Positions 22,931-36,300 of a stretch of DNA of 64,000 nt are shown one piece after another (position 1 is the stretch's first letter; every line of letters starts with the position of its first letter). The notes under the pieces were generated by a model that was not told the origin of the DNA, ran no database searches, and saw nothing but the letters and a program-made list of their open reading frames with translations. This stretch comes from Nectonema munidae (taxonomy: Eukaryota > Nematomorpha > Nectonematoida > Nectonematidae): positions 1,550,001-1,614,000 of the forward strand of contig JAUIRK010000894.1 of NCBI GenBank assembly GCA_030549495.1. Reading direction: 5' to 3'. The translations under genes were made by a program, and so were the position numbers.

Positions 22931-25900
22931 TTTCATTAGTTAGTCTTTCGTGTGATTCCTATATTTTTACAGTCTTTTACATGTAAGTAATTTTTTTGGA
23001 AAAAATATATCAACTGATGCCGAATCATATTTAATGAGAACGAATAGAGACTGTTGAATATAGAAAAAATAATTAAAGCACAAAATTAGCAGATATACTC
23101 CAAAGCTACTTAAGGATCTTTTCTTTCTTAAGGCAATATCCAAATGAAAAAATATGAAGCAAGGATCCACCATTATTCAGAATTTCTGCCCAAATGAAGT
23201 CTAAAATCTCCTGACGCTTCAGTTACATAACACATCACATAATTTTAAAAGCGATTCAACTATAGCTACCTTTTTTCTACAGCCAAGTTAGTTGATTCAG
23301 CTAATTTACCTTATATATGTTAGTATTCTATAAACAGAGGAATGCCTATGTATATATTGCCTTAAAAGGTATACATTATTATCTTTCAATTATATCGCAA
23401 ATATATCGCTACTATTTTATTTATATAATACAAACATAAATAATAATAATATTTCATTTTTAAATCAAACAATTACATTTTAGTGGAATCAACAAATATA
23501 TAGTTATTTAGTAAAAATTTTTTTTTGAAAATATAACCTTGAAAAATTACCAATTTCGTTATTTGAATCGATTAAGAATTTTAACTAATTAATTACTTAT
23601 TTTAACTGAGCTTTTAATGTTCACACACTAATTCGAGATTAAATTTATCAATTGATTTTGTTTTATTTCAGGCTAGTGATATTTTGCTTGTGATAAGACT
23701 AGGCCGGATTCAGAACGTCTTAAGCCGAGGGTAGATTGCTGACTAAAAATTGCAGAAAGTTTAAGAAGCAATCTAGCTACCTCAGTATCCGGGCCTGGAT
23801 AACACAATTCTTATTTGTAACAGCTTTGGAGTATTTTTGTGGACAGTAAATATTTTCCCATTTTTGGCTTAATTTATGTTGAAAAATTAATTACAAAATT
23901 TTGCTATAAAAAAAAAGTCCTACTTTCAAAAAAATCATACTTCTTTTATTTTGTCATATTTTTTCAAAATTCTTTCAACTAGTTGTCTTTCAAAAATTTG
24001 ACATATGTAACTTCAATAATGGTCCTATAGTTAAGTGGAACTTTTGTGGAAAAACGCCAAAATTATAGTGGACAAACCTGGAAAACTTATCTTTATTTAC
24101 TACAAAAAGGAATATTTGAAAAATATATAAACTCATTTTTTTTAATTGTGATCTCATAATTCAATTACTGTTTATAAAAGATGAACAAAATTTTTAATTT
24201 TAGATTTTGCCATTTTTTCACATAAATTTTGTGGTTTTAACTCTTTTCTGCATTTGGTATATTATGTGTTTTACAAATTCCTCAATATAATGAAGAAAAA
24301 TTGCAAAAATTTTCACAGTTGACGGGATAAGCAAATAATTAATGATAAGTCTAACTGTGATATCTGATAGTATCATTGAATTTTTTACGTGAATGATTAA
24401 AAGCAAAGCTTCTCGACATTCCTATATGATATAGTAATCATAGCACAGTTGATCCAAGATATTTTGCGAAGAATCAAAATCTAATACAAAAAAAGGTGAT
24501 CAAAATTTGGTTTCACAAGAATCAAGAACTAAACCCCTTTGAAGTGGATTACAGGCTTTCTCAACCATTTTTTTGAAACCTTTTCAACATTGTATAAACA
24601 AAGGTTCTAATCTTTTTGAAAAATTTACTTTTTGCATAAGAATTTAATGTAGCCGCATTTCAAATCCTAGTTAAACTTTTTGAATCAAAAATTTCAGCTT
24701 GAACATCACTTATTTTTCATAATTAAAGATTTGTTTAACCTCAAATAAGATTCGAATTAAAAAATTTTTTAAAGATTTTCGGTATTTTTCGCTTCATAAT
24801 GGGCCATTTCACAATTTTTTAGAATCTCAGTGGACGAATTATACAAATACATTTCTTCTTTCAGGAAAAGAAGACAAGTCTTTTGAGAAAGGGTGAAAGG
24901 ATTCGCTCGAAAATCATTTTAAGACGGAAATGAAGTTGTTCAGTATATTTAATCACTATATATTCCTTTTGTATAAGTCCTTTCCTGTATTTTTATAAGC
25001 TAACATACGCTGTATTGCCTGAACTTATATTTGATCAATCTTTTTGTTTGAATCGAATTCACTAATCCATAATTAAACTTCAAATTCTTAATCAATTATT
25101 CAGATTAACAAATTGGTTAAATTAAATTAAATTTTTACAGTAATTAACGCTATTTATGGTATAGCTTATATAATTATTTGATTTAAAATTACGTGTACTC
25201 ATGATCAAGGCGACCTGAAAGTTAATGAAGGGAATGATTTGCAATAAGTAAGTTGATTCGATTTTCAATTTTTTCCTTTTTTGTGAAGATTTTCAGTTCA
25301 GTAAAGTCAAAAAAAATTTGATGTCAATGAAAAGTTAAAAAAATCATTTCATAATAAAGCTCGCTCTAACAAATCAAAAATCGTAGTTAATATTTCTTCT
25401 CTCACAAATTGTTTTATGATAACTTTAAAAATCTCTACATGCACAGATATTTTGTAGTTACAAAACTGTCCACTAATTTCATAATTTGACAAACGACTAT
25501 TTTCAAAGTTGAATGAACTTGTTAATGCAAAAGTGGAAATTTTCGTCCTTTAAATATTATAAATATATAATAAATATGACATTTCAAGTATTATATTTAT
25601 TTATGATAGTCCATTTTTTTTTAATTTAAAATAGGATTTTTTGGTGAAAGAGATTTGTCTTCAGTTATCATTTATTTGATTCAAAATTTTAAAGAGGTTT
25701 TTTTTAATTATGAATATTCACTTGGAAATATCTTGACACATGAAGCTTCTATCTTTTTAGAAATTTTTCAAATTTTAAATATTATTAAATGTGCACTAAA
25801 ATTTAAATAAATGGAATATGTCAATAACTTGTGCTAAAACTTTTTCAAAATTTTTAACTGAAATAAGTCAAGTAAAAGTGTGAAATTATGTTTCTTTTAA

Positions 25901-26041
25901 TAATCATAAATCAACCATTTTTTCAATTCTTTTTTCCTGATTATTATTTTCCATCTTTAATCTTTTTGTTTTGAATGACTTTTCATTTCAAAAATAAAAA
26001 ATATAAAAATTTTTTTAAAAAGTTTTCACCTTTCCAATTTT
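22931..26041. other. AT-rich spacer, one tiny MITE, otherwise nothing recognised
   Basis: Apart from the ~95-bp inverted-repeat element at 23701-23797, no coding or mobile feature could be supported on either strand. Confidence 0.45.
23701..23797. mobile_element. ~97-bp MITE with GGCCGGATTCAG ends
   Basis: CTAGGCCGGATTCAGA at the left and the reverse complement of the right end, CCAGGCCCGGATACTGA, form an imperfect inverted repeat in otherwise very AT-rich DNA. The ends resemble hAT termini of the CAGGGCCGGAT type. No clear target duplication was found. Confidence 0.45.
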
Positions 26042-26389
26042 TTATTTAAATGCACTTCGTTTCCCTGCAATTTTAAACACTGCTAAATCATAAAAATATA
26101 TGCAAATTATCACTTGAAATGTGCCAAATTTGTCACTTAAGCTTGACACACGACTTGCATAATATTGTTCACACGCGCTTAGAAAGCGAGGAATCTTGGA
26201 AATCGTAGAAATAATCACATTTCCTATACATCTCGCATTAAAATCAAGCATTAGTAGATATAATTTGCAATATGGATTTTTATCATTTTTTATGCCTCTC
26301 ATCCATTGTTCATGATGGTGGTGTGTGTTCTTACCTGGTTCATACACCACCACCGCTCTTCTACACCAGAGTGAGTTTGAGGGGGGCAT
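26042..26389 (-). other. 115-codon open frame of unknown standing with a splice donor inside
   Basis: I do not recognise the protein. A strong donor, CCAG|GTAAGA, lies inside it at 26335-26336. If used, only the first ~18 codons (MPPSNSLWCRRAVVVYEP) or a non-coding leader would be exon. The surrounding 26.2-26.6 kb is less AT-rich than its neighbours. It might be a first exon of a minus-strand gene such as the AHR homologue, but the exon-2 phase does not fit this reading frame. Confidence 0.2.
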
Positions 26390-26796
26390 ATTAGCATAAT
26401 GTGCAATTTATATTCATGGTGTTTATAGCACACATTGATGGTATGGCAGTGTTGTGTGCTGGCTTGCTAGCTTTGGCATTATAGATGGCGCTTTGACATA
26501 ACGAGACCCTTGTTTTTTGCATGCGTCTTAATGAGGTGTTAATTGACTTTGCCTAAATAGAAGCAAAGAGGGAAGGAAAATTTCTTGAAACATCTGTTCC
26601 AAGCAGAACAGAATACAAGGGGCTTTTATTTCAAACTAGCAATATACTCGGTAGCTCACGTTGTTCGTATATGTAAGAGTAGTCGGCAAATTACTCTCAA
26701 TCTGATGTTGCTCTTATGGATTAACTAGTAGTTGTTCTCTAACCCAATTTTTGAGTGTGGCGCAAAGCGTATTAAACAGTTGGAAAAACTTTTAAA

Positions 26797-27170
26797 GTGC
26801 CGGTTTTTTACCCTGGTTTTCTTCCTCTGAAGAATTCAAAGGTTTTTACGGTTAGGTAGTGCTCTAGCGACGCGATTCTACGTGGTTAGTAATCAAGCTA
26901 TCACTAGACAATAAGTTTTATTTCCCAAATTGGGAGCGTTCGCGTTAGGATAGTATCGATCACTCAGTTGTATTTATATATTGTAACATAAATTCTTGTA
27001 AAATAATATATATAAAAAGGTATAGCTATTCTTTTGTAACAAGGGCCGGTAGGCGTTTAGTGGGGTGGAAAGTCCAGGTAGACTTGGACTCAGCATTCCG
27101 GACCGGCCACGATATCCGAAAGGATGGGTGCGAACGCCACAAACAACTTAATTAATTAATTAATAATTAA
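26797..27170 (+). repeat. 373-bp dispersed repeat, copy 2 (inverted partner at 8791)
   Basis: It runs from GTGCCGGTTTTTTACCCTGG to CACAAACAACTT and then a TTAA microsatellite. By eye about nine positions in ten match the reverse complement of 8791-9163. Landmarks include GGTTAGGTAGTGCTCTAGCG, GGGAGCGTTCGCGTTAGGAT and GGATGGGTGCGAACG. It has no open frame. The two copies face each other with their microsatellite ends outward. Confidence 0.8.
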
Positions 27171-28799
27171 CTTTTAAAAATAATTTATGTCTCATTCCAT
27201 CCTGTTATGTGTGCGTGCACTCTTGGTATATAATATATATAGGAATAAATGAATTTTAGATGGACAATTTGAAGGTTTTTTTTACATTATGTTTATATGC
27301 TGTTCTAAAGAGAAAATTAAAATAACACAATATTGATTAGTAAGGAAAAGAATTGTACATTTTATTAAAGTAATTTAAAAAGATAAAAATATCTTGAATG
27401 CTAAGACGCGCGAATAAACAAAGATTATGAAGTGTTTTTTGAAAAAAAAAAGAAAATCGTTTCTCGAGTACCTTAATGAATTGTAACATTTATTTCTTTG
27501 CCAAATTTTAGAAATAGGTATTGACGTCAGATATAATCTATATATTTATTAAAAATATTTTTTTAAAAAAAACTTACGAACATTTATTTGCATTTGCTTT
27601 GTTTTTGGACCATGCTTCGAGAAAATAAAAGTACTTCACTGTGTTTTAGCAATGAAAATGCTATATGACAATATTCGGTTGGATGGAGCTTTCTGAAGCC
27701 AAAGTGACATATTGATTACACAGTATCCTCCTCAAAATATGTAACGCGGAATTAAACAATACAATTTTTTCTAAAATTTTTGATATGATGCTGATTAAAA
27801 TGTCGCTCATCAATTATCTTTTTCAAGAAGAAGAAAAATAAGATGGAGATAGGTAGCAGTATTGAATCAGATGTAACGTGGAAGTGCAACTTATACTCAC
27901 TAGCTTAGCCATATTCGTGACGGGCTATTTTAAGTTCCTCAATGTGGGGTAAATTTTTTTTTTTAATTTGAGCGTCAGAAGAATTGAATGCGAAATTGAT
28001 GGTGTCATTTATTTTTTTAATTTGAAAACCAATCAATCAAACCTGTCAATCAATACCAAATATATAAACTTGAAAGTATATTTTAATTTCATGATTTTTT
28101 TGTCTAGCATTGTCTTAATTTAATTAATAAGCCAGTTTTTGGTAATTCATTCACTCAAAATAATTCACCCTTCAGTAAACTAGCTTTCGCAGAAACACTA
28201 AAGCTTTTCTCAATATTTTAAAATAAACTTATGCATAAACAATAAATCAAACATGCTCAATTTGATTCTAAAAATATTTATGTCACTCTAGATTTAAATT
28301 GCGGTCACTGTTTACATCTGGTTAATTATTATTAACATAACATCGTTTAGATTTTTTTTGAAACAATGTCTTTTGAAATTTCGCTACTTGAATTCCACTG
28401 AGTGTAAGAATGCGATCATAAATTTTTGAGCAATTTCACATGAATCTGTTATCTTGACTCTGATCTTTTTAAAGAAGTTATATTTTTTGGAGATGGCGAT
28501 TTGATATCTCCTTATGATGATTAATTTTTTGATTGAAATTTTATTCTACTTCTCCATTTACATGGTCCTCTTTTATTCCAGTTAGCATTATTTTTTATTG
28601 AGTGTATCTCCATAGATATGTTTCATCTTTGATCGAAGAAAATAAAATTTCCTTTTTTCTGACACTAGTGCAAATAGCTTGATCTGAATTAATTTATCAT
28701 TGATGTTTTGGCTAAATCCTTAATGCCATCAGAAGAAAAAATATTAATCAAAGTCGACTCTCAAAAAATGAACTCAATCTTGTTAACTCTATTTTTCTT
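27171..28799. other. AT-rich spacer, nothing recognised
   Basis: No exon, RNA gene or transposon end was supported. Short sequences just before 28800 may belong to the 5' part of the following LINE. Confidence 0.45.
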
Positions 28800-29172
28800 A
28801 ACTTGTTTAATGAGAACATGCCTTTAGATAAGTTTAATATTATGTCATTAAATATTCAGTCCTTAAAAGCTAAGTATTGTGATTTGGAAGGGTTTTTAGA
28901 CTACCTTTTATTTAAATTTAATTACACCATACACGTGCTCTGTTCGCAAGAAACTTGGTTAAACGAGATTTCACCCAACCTTTTCTACCTTAGAAATTAT
29001 CATTTCATTTTTAGCCAGGATAGACTTTCAAAACACCTGAGTCTGGATTTTTATTTCTCGAATGAAAGAATTGAGTGGAGTTTAGTTTTCCTTCAATGTT
29101 TGAACTAAAGATGGGTAAAAAAAGAGGATATTTATGTTCATAAAATTTATTGGCAACCAAATCACTTCACAG

Positions 29173-29451
29173 CAGGGATGGACCGAGAGGGGGGATGCAT
29201 ACCCCCCCCCCCCACCAGCAATCTATTCAAGAAAAATTAAGTTTGGAGTCCACTCTAAAATAGAAATCAAAATTTCATTGATCAATTTTCAAAGCAAAAA
29301 GAAAGAAGAAAAGACTTTGTAATATAATTTTAATCATTTATTTTACATACGTTTTCAAATTTCTTCCCTAATAAAATGTGTAAAATATTTTGATAATATT
29401 AGTATATCCCCCCCCCCCCCCCCCCACAAAAGATTTCTGGATCCCCCACTG
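29173..29451. mobile_element. hAT MITE, 279 bp, with perfect TSD CTTCACAG
   Basis: CTTCACAG lies directly at 29165-29172 and again at 29452-29459. The ends CAGGGATGGACCGAG and (reverse complement) CAGTGGGGGATCCAG form the inverted repeat, each followed by a long G or C run. It splits the LINE endonuclease. Confidence 0.88.
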
Positions 29452-29986
29452 CTTCACAGATAAGGATCTCTAATGCAGATTCTTTTTTCTCCATTCTTAA
29501 GGATCAGTTTACAGTGATCAAAGAATTATTTTATCTGATTTTTCTAAATTTCTTCACACAAATCGTTTTGAATGTAATCTTTATTTGGGAGATTTTAAGA
29601 TTGATGTGCACAATCACCTGAAACAAACATTTGCTAATGATCTTTTGAACAACGTATTCTACTAGCCTGCATTCACTACTAGACCCAGCTCCTACACGCT
29701 CTTAGGCAATATTTTGGCGACCAAAAACATAGAAGTCTACTACATATATATTTTCAGAGAAAGCTTTTCCGATCCTTTATCCTATATATGTGATATTAGT
29801 TTTAAACCTGATAGACAGACACTTCTAGAAAGAATTTGGCACAGTAACAAAATCTGATAAAAATCCTTTTTGTTTCTCTGATTAAAAGTTTTCATTGAGA
29901 TTTTTTGCTCTAAATATTTTTATTTTGGATATTATGACGTATTTTTCCAAATTTTTTCTAATTGTTGTATCGGCTATTCAAAAGAG

Positions 29987-30228
29987 CACTGGCGGATCCA
30001 GGGGGAGGGGGCTCGGTCCCCTATGGAGTGAGGCCTCAAAAATTCTTGTTTCCCTTCATTCACCAGGATTTCTATGGTATTGAAATTTCGTTTATTTGGT
30101 TTTGCAAAATTGGTTTTTATTAAGAAATATTGATGGAGACGATGATGACAACGTCTGAACTTTAAAAAACCAACAAAATTAATATTTCAAATTAGCCCCC
30201 CTATGGTCCATTTCTGGATCCGCCACTG
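29987..30228. mobile_element. hAT MITE, 242 bp, CACTGGCGGATCCAG ends
   Basis: The inverted ends CACTGGCGGATCCAG and CTGGATCCGCCACTG are a widespread hAT MITE terminus. Flanks CAAAAGAG and GAAAAGGG are an imperfect target duplication (6 of 8). The interior is AT-rich and non-coding. It sits between the endonuclease and linker parts of the LINE. Confidence 0.85.
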
Positions 30229-30679
30229 GAAAAGGGAATGACTAAAATGCGCAGATTTAAAAAAAGTAGGGAGACGAAAAATCCTTGGATAAATTAAAGA
30301 TAAGAAAAGTTAGTAAAGAAGAGCTTGCAAATGTATTCTTGTTGCAAGGAGTTTTGAGAGAAACAGAATTTCTATGCAAAAAAATAAACTTTTGTTTTGA
30401 ACAAATCAGTCGTCAAAAGAAAAAAACAGATACACCAGAATTAGTTCATCTGTTCAACACTCAGTTTAGCGGTTCATCAGCTTCAACAAGTTGTCCATTG
30501 AGTTTTTGACACAATCTTCTTGAATGACATTGGGAATATTTTTGCTCTTCCCTCAACTAAAACTTCTATTGTACAAAGTTGGCGTGAATGATATGCCCTC
30601 AAACTTCGTGACTTTTTCTAAAATCGCTTGCTGCATCTTTTGATACCATTTTCATGGTGGTTGAATGAATCTATCATGT

Positions 30680-31200
30680 CAAAATCTGTCAATCAAAATC
30701 AAGTGTGCATTTTTACAACAACATTTTGATTTAAATAATGTCTATAACTTATAATTTAGTGTTTACATTAGATACACCCTTGAAAATGTCGATCAAAATT
30801 TTGATTGATGTTAAAATTGCTCATGAAAGCATTCATTAAAATTTTAAATAAAAATTAAATCGACCATGCTATTGCACTTCTCAACTCAATTTTAGCAATT
30901 AGTATTTGGAAATGTCTGAAAGTGTCAATCAAATTTCCGATTTACGTCTCAGAGTGTGTCTTCAAAAACAGTTATCCTCATTTTAAATAAGATATGTTTT
31001 ATTTTAATAAATCGGACATGCTGATTTTATTTCTTCACTCATTTTCGCAATTAGAGTGTAAAACTGTCAATCATATTTATGTTTGACGCTTAAAATTATT
31101 TTCAATAAAATATATTTTTACACTAGAGCAACCATACTCATTACATTTTTCGACTTCGTTTTCGTTATTGGTATGTGAAAATGTCAATCAATTTTGTTAG
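30680..31200. repeat. Decayed tandem array, ~120-140 bp unit, about four copies
   Basis: The phrase GTCAATCA or GTCGATCA recurs at 30788, 30924, 31066 and 31183. Each time it is preceded by a TTTTCGCAATTAGTATG-like stretch and followed by GTTTACGTCTTAAAAT-like text. Units are strongly diverged and vary in length (spacings 136, 142, 117). Weaker traces occur near 30688 and 31476. Confidence 0.55.
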
Positions 31201-33228
31201 TTTCGTCTTAAAATAACTACGATGCTAAGTTCATTTCAGGACATAGTTCTCGCAATAAGAGTGCTAGAATGTAAGATGAATTTTTTTTTTATCAAGTATA
31301 ACATTTCAAAAAAAAATAAGTTTTACAGGTATTTGATTTAAAATTCTAAATTTTGGTGGCTGAAAATCTTACGAAAAATAGCCTTCAAATTTAAAATTAT
31401 TTTTAATACAATACAGTCCTAGTTTTTCATTTCAGTACGATTTTTTGGTCATTACAAGGTAAAAATGAGTGAAAGTGTCAATTGAATTGGTAAAAATCAG
31501 TTCAAAATATAATTTGTCAAGTTTTTTCTCACAATCTTTATTTGTTATAGCACAATTGAGTATGAGGGAAGTAAGGGAGGGATCTGAATGCACATTGAAA
31601 TGAGAACGCATGATCAAAAGAAAAATGAAATAGTAACTCGCTTTAATAAAATGATTTTATATCCTTATATGTATTAATCCTTTCTGGAGCTATATAGTTT
31701 TAAGAAACAAGTATATGTAACTTGCCTACATGGAAGACATATCTTTTTCGGATGAAAAAAGAGTTGGTGTAAAAATTTTCTGTTGAGATTTTCAAAAAAC
31801 ATCTTCATCGTGAAGAAGATCTTCCTTTGTGAATCAAAAATCACTAAACCTTTATCTTATTAGTTAATATTTCAACTATCAATTGACTAAAAAAGACATC
31901 TGAAAATTTTCAAACAGTTAGAGTTACCATAACCAAGACAGATAACCATATGTATAGATATAGCTATTCTAAATTTTTTATTATAAATGTGAATCGAATT
32001 TTACCAAATTTTCCTTGGTGTGAAAGAGCGACACCTTTTGATGATGATTAGGGGAAAACATTTTGTAATTAAAAAAAAAGAGGATTATGAATGATTTAAT
32101 GAGTAAATATTAATCACCTGTGTATAGATTAACACAAATACCATCATGATGAAATAGAGAAAGGTCGAATTGCTAAATGCGATGAAAATTATTCAAAAAT
32201 GATAATAAAAAAAAATCTGACCAATAATAATTGATAGAATAAATAAATACTAAATGTCTTCATCTGATGTAAAAATAGTCAGAAACTCTATACCAAAGTC
32301 TCTTATGAATTTATTCAACCTTTGCCTGCTCTATTGCATTCTAAGTTATTCATTCCGAAATATTTGAAAAAAACCTATTTAAACAAATCAACAACTACTT
32401 CTTATTTTATTACTGAAGAGGTGATTTCTCGATTTAATAAAGCCCTTTTACTCCATTCCTCAAGAAATAATTTGGAAAAAAACATGGCGGCTTCCTGAAG
32501 TTTAATGCTGAAATTTCTAAAGTCTTATTTTGTATGAAAGATGCCAAACAATTTTTGCCAATTAAATCCTTCATCACTTCGACAAAAATCAATGTTGGAG
32601 TTCGCTAGGAACTTTTTGTTTATAGTAATGATACATATCTAGCAGCAAATTTTGTAAAATAATAATTGGTTTTACGGCTATTTTCCAGCAAGCTAGGGTC
32701 TACCAGGTTCTAAAAAAACCGTTAAACAATTTTCAGAGTCTAGTCGCGAAAATATGAAATAAAAAAAGATAAAGAGGCTTTTTTACTTAATTTTATTTCT
32801 CCATTCATTTCTATTCAGTACATCTATATTAACTTGAGCCGTCTTTTTCAAAGACTCAACTGTTTCGAAAGTTTAATTGACTCATCTCAAGTTGGATTTC
32901 TGATCGTGACATCCTTTTCACCAGTCCAAATTAACAAATGTAAGATGAACATTTATTTAAAATAAAAACATTGGTAATAATTTTTATAAAAGTTCAGATG
33001 ACATTCTCTGTCAAATAAATTAGGGAAAATAGCACTTTACAAAAACAATTTGAAGAGATGTTTAATTAGCGATGTTAGATCAACAAATGTGAGGTTGTGC
33101 GAAAAAAAGCTTATATTATTTATGCAAGTGTGTATGCATATTTATTTGACGTTTGCATTGTGCATAATAAGAGTGAAGTGACAGCTTTGTATCCGAGATT
33201 GAATTGGCCAGGCAAAGCGACATCTCTC
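31201..33228. other. Intergenic spacer downstream of the SAS-4-like gene
   Basis: No coding exon or mobile element could be supported. The 3' UTR of the minus-strand gene ending at 33229 should occupy part of it. No decisive poly-A signal was chosen because AATAAA-like words are very frequent. Confidence 0.4.
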
Positions 33229-33309
33229 TCACGATTGACCAATGAAAATGCTTTCCTTTCTTCCATCACGGTAGACAGTTTTGATTTTGCCATTTGCATA
33301 TACTTTTTG
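33229..33309 (-). CDS. Sas-4: SAS-4-like gene, last exon
   Basis: The exon encodes QKVYANGKIKTVYRDGRKES then IFIGQS and a TGA stop at 33231-33229. It matches the final G-box of CPAP (YPDGTVKTVYANGHQE). Acceptor CGCATTTTAG, phase 0. The tail after the last hairpin is some 15 residues shorter than in human CPAP. A further splice just before the stop (ATTG|GTCAAT) cannot be excluded. Confidence 0.85.
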   Translation of the reverse strand, partial: QKVYANGKIKTVYRDGRKESIFIGQS

Positions 33310-36300
33310 CTAAAATGCGATATCATGAAATAGCTTTAAATAAATCAATTGCATCTCTGTGCGCATTGATGCAAACTTGTTTGTTATTTCAGAAGATTGT
33401 TACCGAGACAGAAAATAAAGTGCAAACAAAATGTTCCATTTTAAAGTTTTTTGATATTCCTTTGTTTTTAACGGCATCCATTAAAACAAAGAATCGCGGG
33501 GAATTTGCATGAACCGACGACCATTAGTCCCAAAGAGTTATACACGACAAATAAGCCCACAAGAAAGACATTGTATCATTTTTTCAGGGTAACCCATATT
33601 TATTATTGACCTAGTTGTGAATTATCTATATTTTTTGAATATAAAAATACGCAATACAGTACATATACTACATATGATTATGATTGAAAGATTAATAAAA
33701 TTTTGCATGTTATTATTGCATTTTAGGTGTATAACAGGCTATGCGTATGCACACATCCTTAAAATTATCGGAAACTATTCAATATTTTAGGTGTGTAAGG
33801 CTTTCCTATTTTATGTGTATAATATTAAATAGCATTATAATGAGTGAGTTTCATGGCAAACATGGAATAACTAAGTTATCATTTATTTTAAATCTTCGAT
33901 AAAAGAAACTAATCTCTACTAAGCTTCTCTTACTTAGAATTTATTTAGCGTAGAATGCATAGATTAATAGGACATTTCTTTAATGTATTGAAAAAGTAAA
34001 TTTTGTTAAATGCAGTAAATACATGGTAGTAAGCATGCTGGGCCTTCTCTCAGTTAAAACTAAAAATTGCGTGATCTCAATCTTAATTTGGACGCTGCAA
34101 TAAAATAAAATAGTACTTATTTCAAAAAATCAAAAATGATTGTGATCGCGAGTGAATTTCTAAAAAAATAATAATCATATTTTCTCCATCCCAACTTTTT
34201 AACGAAAAAAAATCTAAAAAAGCACATTTTCAGAAGGACTAATTACAAAGTTCTTAAACCCAACAAGTACATCAAAAAAAGCTTAACATTTTTAAAACAA
34301 TTTCTATAAGCCCTCTAAATCTCCCCTTCACGATGACAATAAAAAGCTTCTAAGCGGTGAAAAGCGAAATGTTAGCGCTCAACCCACCCCAACCTCATTC
34401 CTAGGAGTTGAACCGCCTTTTCACCTTCTTATCATATTACAGATTGGAGAGAAAAAGCGCACTCACTTTATACTCGTGAGTGTGGTACTCTTTGCTTCCA
34501 TCGCTGAAGCAGATTGTCTTGTTTCGATTCCTGTCAATCACTACAATCGTCCCATCTGTTAACTTCAAAATTTCGGATGTATCCGCATTTATGAACTTGA
34601 CGCTTCCATCTGAAAACCTTGTAAATAGATAATAATAATAATAATAATAATAATGGTGATAATCTATAGAATCTTCTTTTGTGGCACCGTGATCATGCCG
34701 TGAAAAACTCTCTTTACTGGATATGAGCGGGGCGGAGCGAAGTTCAGCATTCTGTTTGAATGGGAATTATTGCATGAAGAGTGAGTTGAGAGAAATCATT
34801 TCATTTTACATAAAACTCTTCCAATTTTATCTTTTATAAAGGGATGTTTAGCCATTGCTGAAATTATTGGAGAGGGGTAATATTTTTTTAATATTTAATA
34901 AATTAATAGAAATTTGTTTCAAGTATGCAGCTGAAATAAATTTTTTGGATTTGTATTGATAAAAAAATGGAAATAACATAAAAAAAGCTATAAAATTATT
35001 GAAAGGAGAGACTTCCTCTTCTTCACCCTGCCTTTCCACCCAAAGGTGTGAGATCCTGTATTTATGTATATGTTTTGTATTAAACCCATAAAATAATAGA
35101 GCTTAAATTAATAAAATCAATTAGTAAAATTAATGAGTTTAAAATGCACTTTTCATCCGCGCAATGACATTTTTTCTTAGCACCTGGAAAGCCGATTTTT
35201 GTATCTAAAAAACCATTGCATTGTAACGAAACGAATCAAGCTAAAATGGTAGCAAGCAGAAAAATAAAACAAGCAATTATTCATTTAAAAAATAAAAATT
35301 AAAACAAGTATTGCAAGAAACGAAAATGTATTGTTTTTGAGACCAAGAAACGACAAATGTATTCCTTTTTTAAAAGAAGAAGTCTATCTGAGGTCATTAA
35401 GCTTCATTGGCGAATGAAATTGAATACCTAATCTCTTGTTTCTGATTGGGATATTCTATTTCTGTTCTTCCAGTTGCAAAAACTTTAACTTTGAGTCCAT
35501 CTGGCTTAACAAATTGAATGCATTTATCGCTTTCGAAGTAATGAAGCACTAAGCCACTTTTAAGTGTGAAGGCTGCGCATCCATTCTTCGTGGTGCCTGA
35601 GTCAATAAAGCCTAAAAACACATTATGATGTCATGAGACTCAAAAGTAAAGAATTAATAGTTGCGAGTACACACACTCAAAACTGTATATATCAATCCTC
35701 TGGGAGTTATACCATTTTTAGTTGTAATTTGTCTTTTTGCAATTCTGTTTCCTTTAACTTTTTTTATAATTTTAGTTTTTGATTTCTTATATTTATATTA
35801 CTTTGCCATGTACTGTTTTTAATTTCTTTGATATTTCAATTATTTACATGATGAATTTTTTTAAAAAAAATAATATGAAAAAAGTAAAAATTTATAAATT
35901 TAGTGTTTGAAAAAGTTAATGAAGGAAAACAAGATTTATTTGCGAAATAATTAAAATACTTTAGTTTCTCATTTTCTGCAAAAAAAATTCAGAATTGCAA
36001 AAGGACAAAATAAAATTACAAAAAGACAAAATAGAATTCAGTTATGGTAAAAAAAACGTCATTTTATACTTCAGCGTGTATTTTTAGATTTTATAAAATA
36101 GAATTTTGTTAATGTAAAAATGATGTAAAATATGATATCCTAATGTCCAAGCGACCGCCCTCCCCTTCCCCAGTAGAAAGAGCCGCTGATTCCAAACTTG
36201 AGCCAGAGTTGATACTCTTTGACATTTCATGCTGAGTTTTTAATGGATCCGTCTCAATTGAGAGACTCACAAATTGCTTAATTGAAATTAATTGATTTTT

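Larger units (their letters stand above)
28800..30509 (+). pseudogene. LINE ORF2 fragment: endonuclease and linker
   Basis: The open frame 28803-29108 begins MFNENMPLDKFNIMSLNIQS and contains LCSQETWLNEIS, the start of an APE-type endonuclease. Beyond the first MITE the domain continues with NLYLGDFKIDVHN and a TTRPSSYTLLGNI-like stretch to about 29850. After the second MITE, 30285-30509 (MDKLKIRKVSKEELANVF) resembles the basic linker before the reverse transcriptase. The RT itself is missing. The family looks like the LINE at 58184 (CR1/Jockey-like). Broken by several stops besides the insertions. Confidence 0.72.

Noticed and set aside
8791-27170. A complete Polinton spanning the inverted repeats
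   Set aside because: Size, edges and a possible 6-bp flank fit, but no polymerase, integrase, ATPase or capsid sequence was recognised; the interior is other transposons, and the flanking microsatellite makes the target duplication uninformative.
33097-33333. Open frames on both strands over the last SAS-4 exon
   Set aside because: They are in other frames than the G-box reading (VYANGKIKTVYRDG) and are shadows of it.
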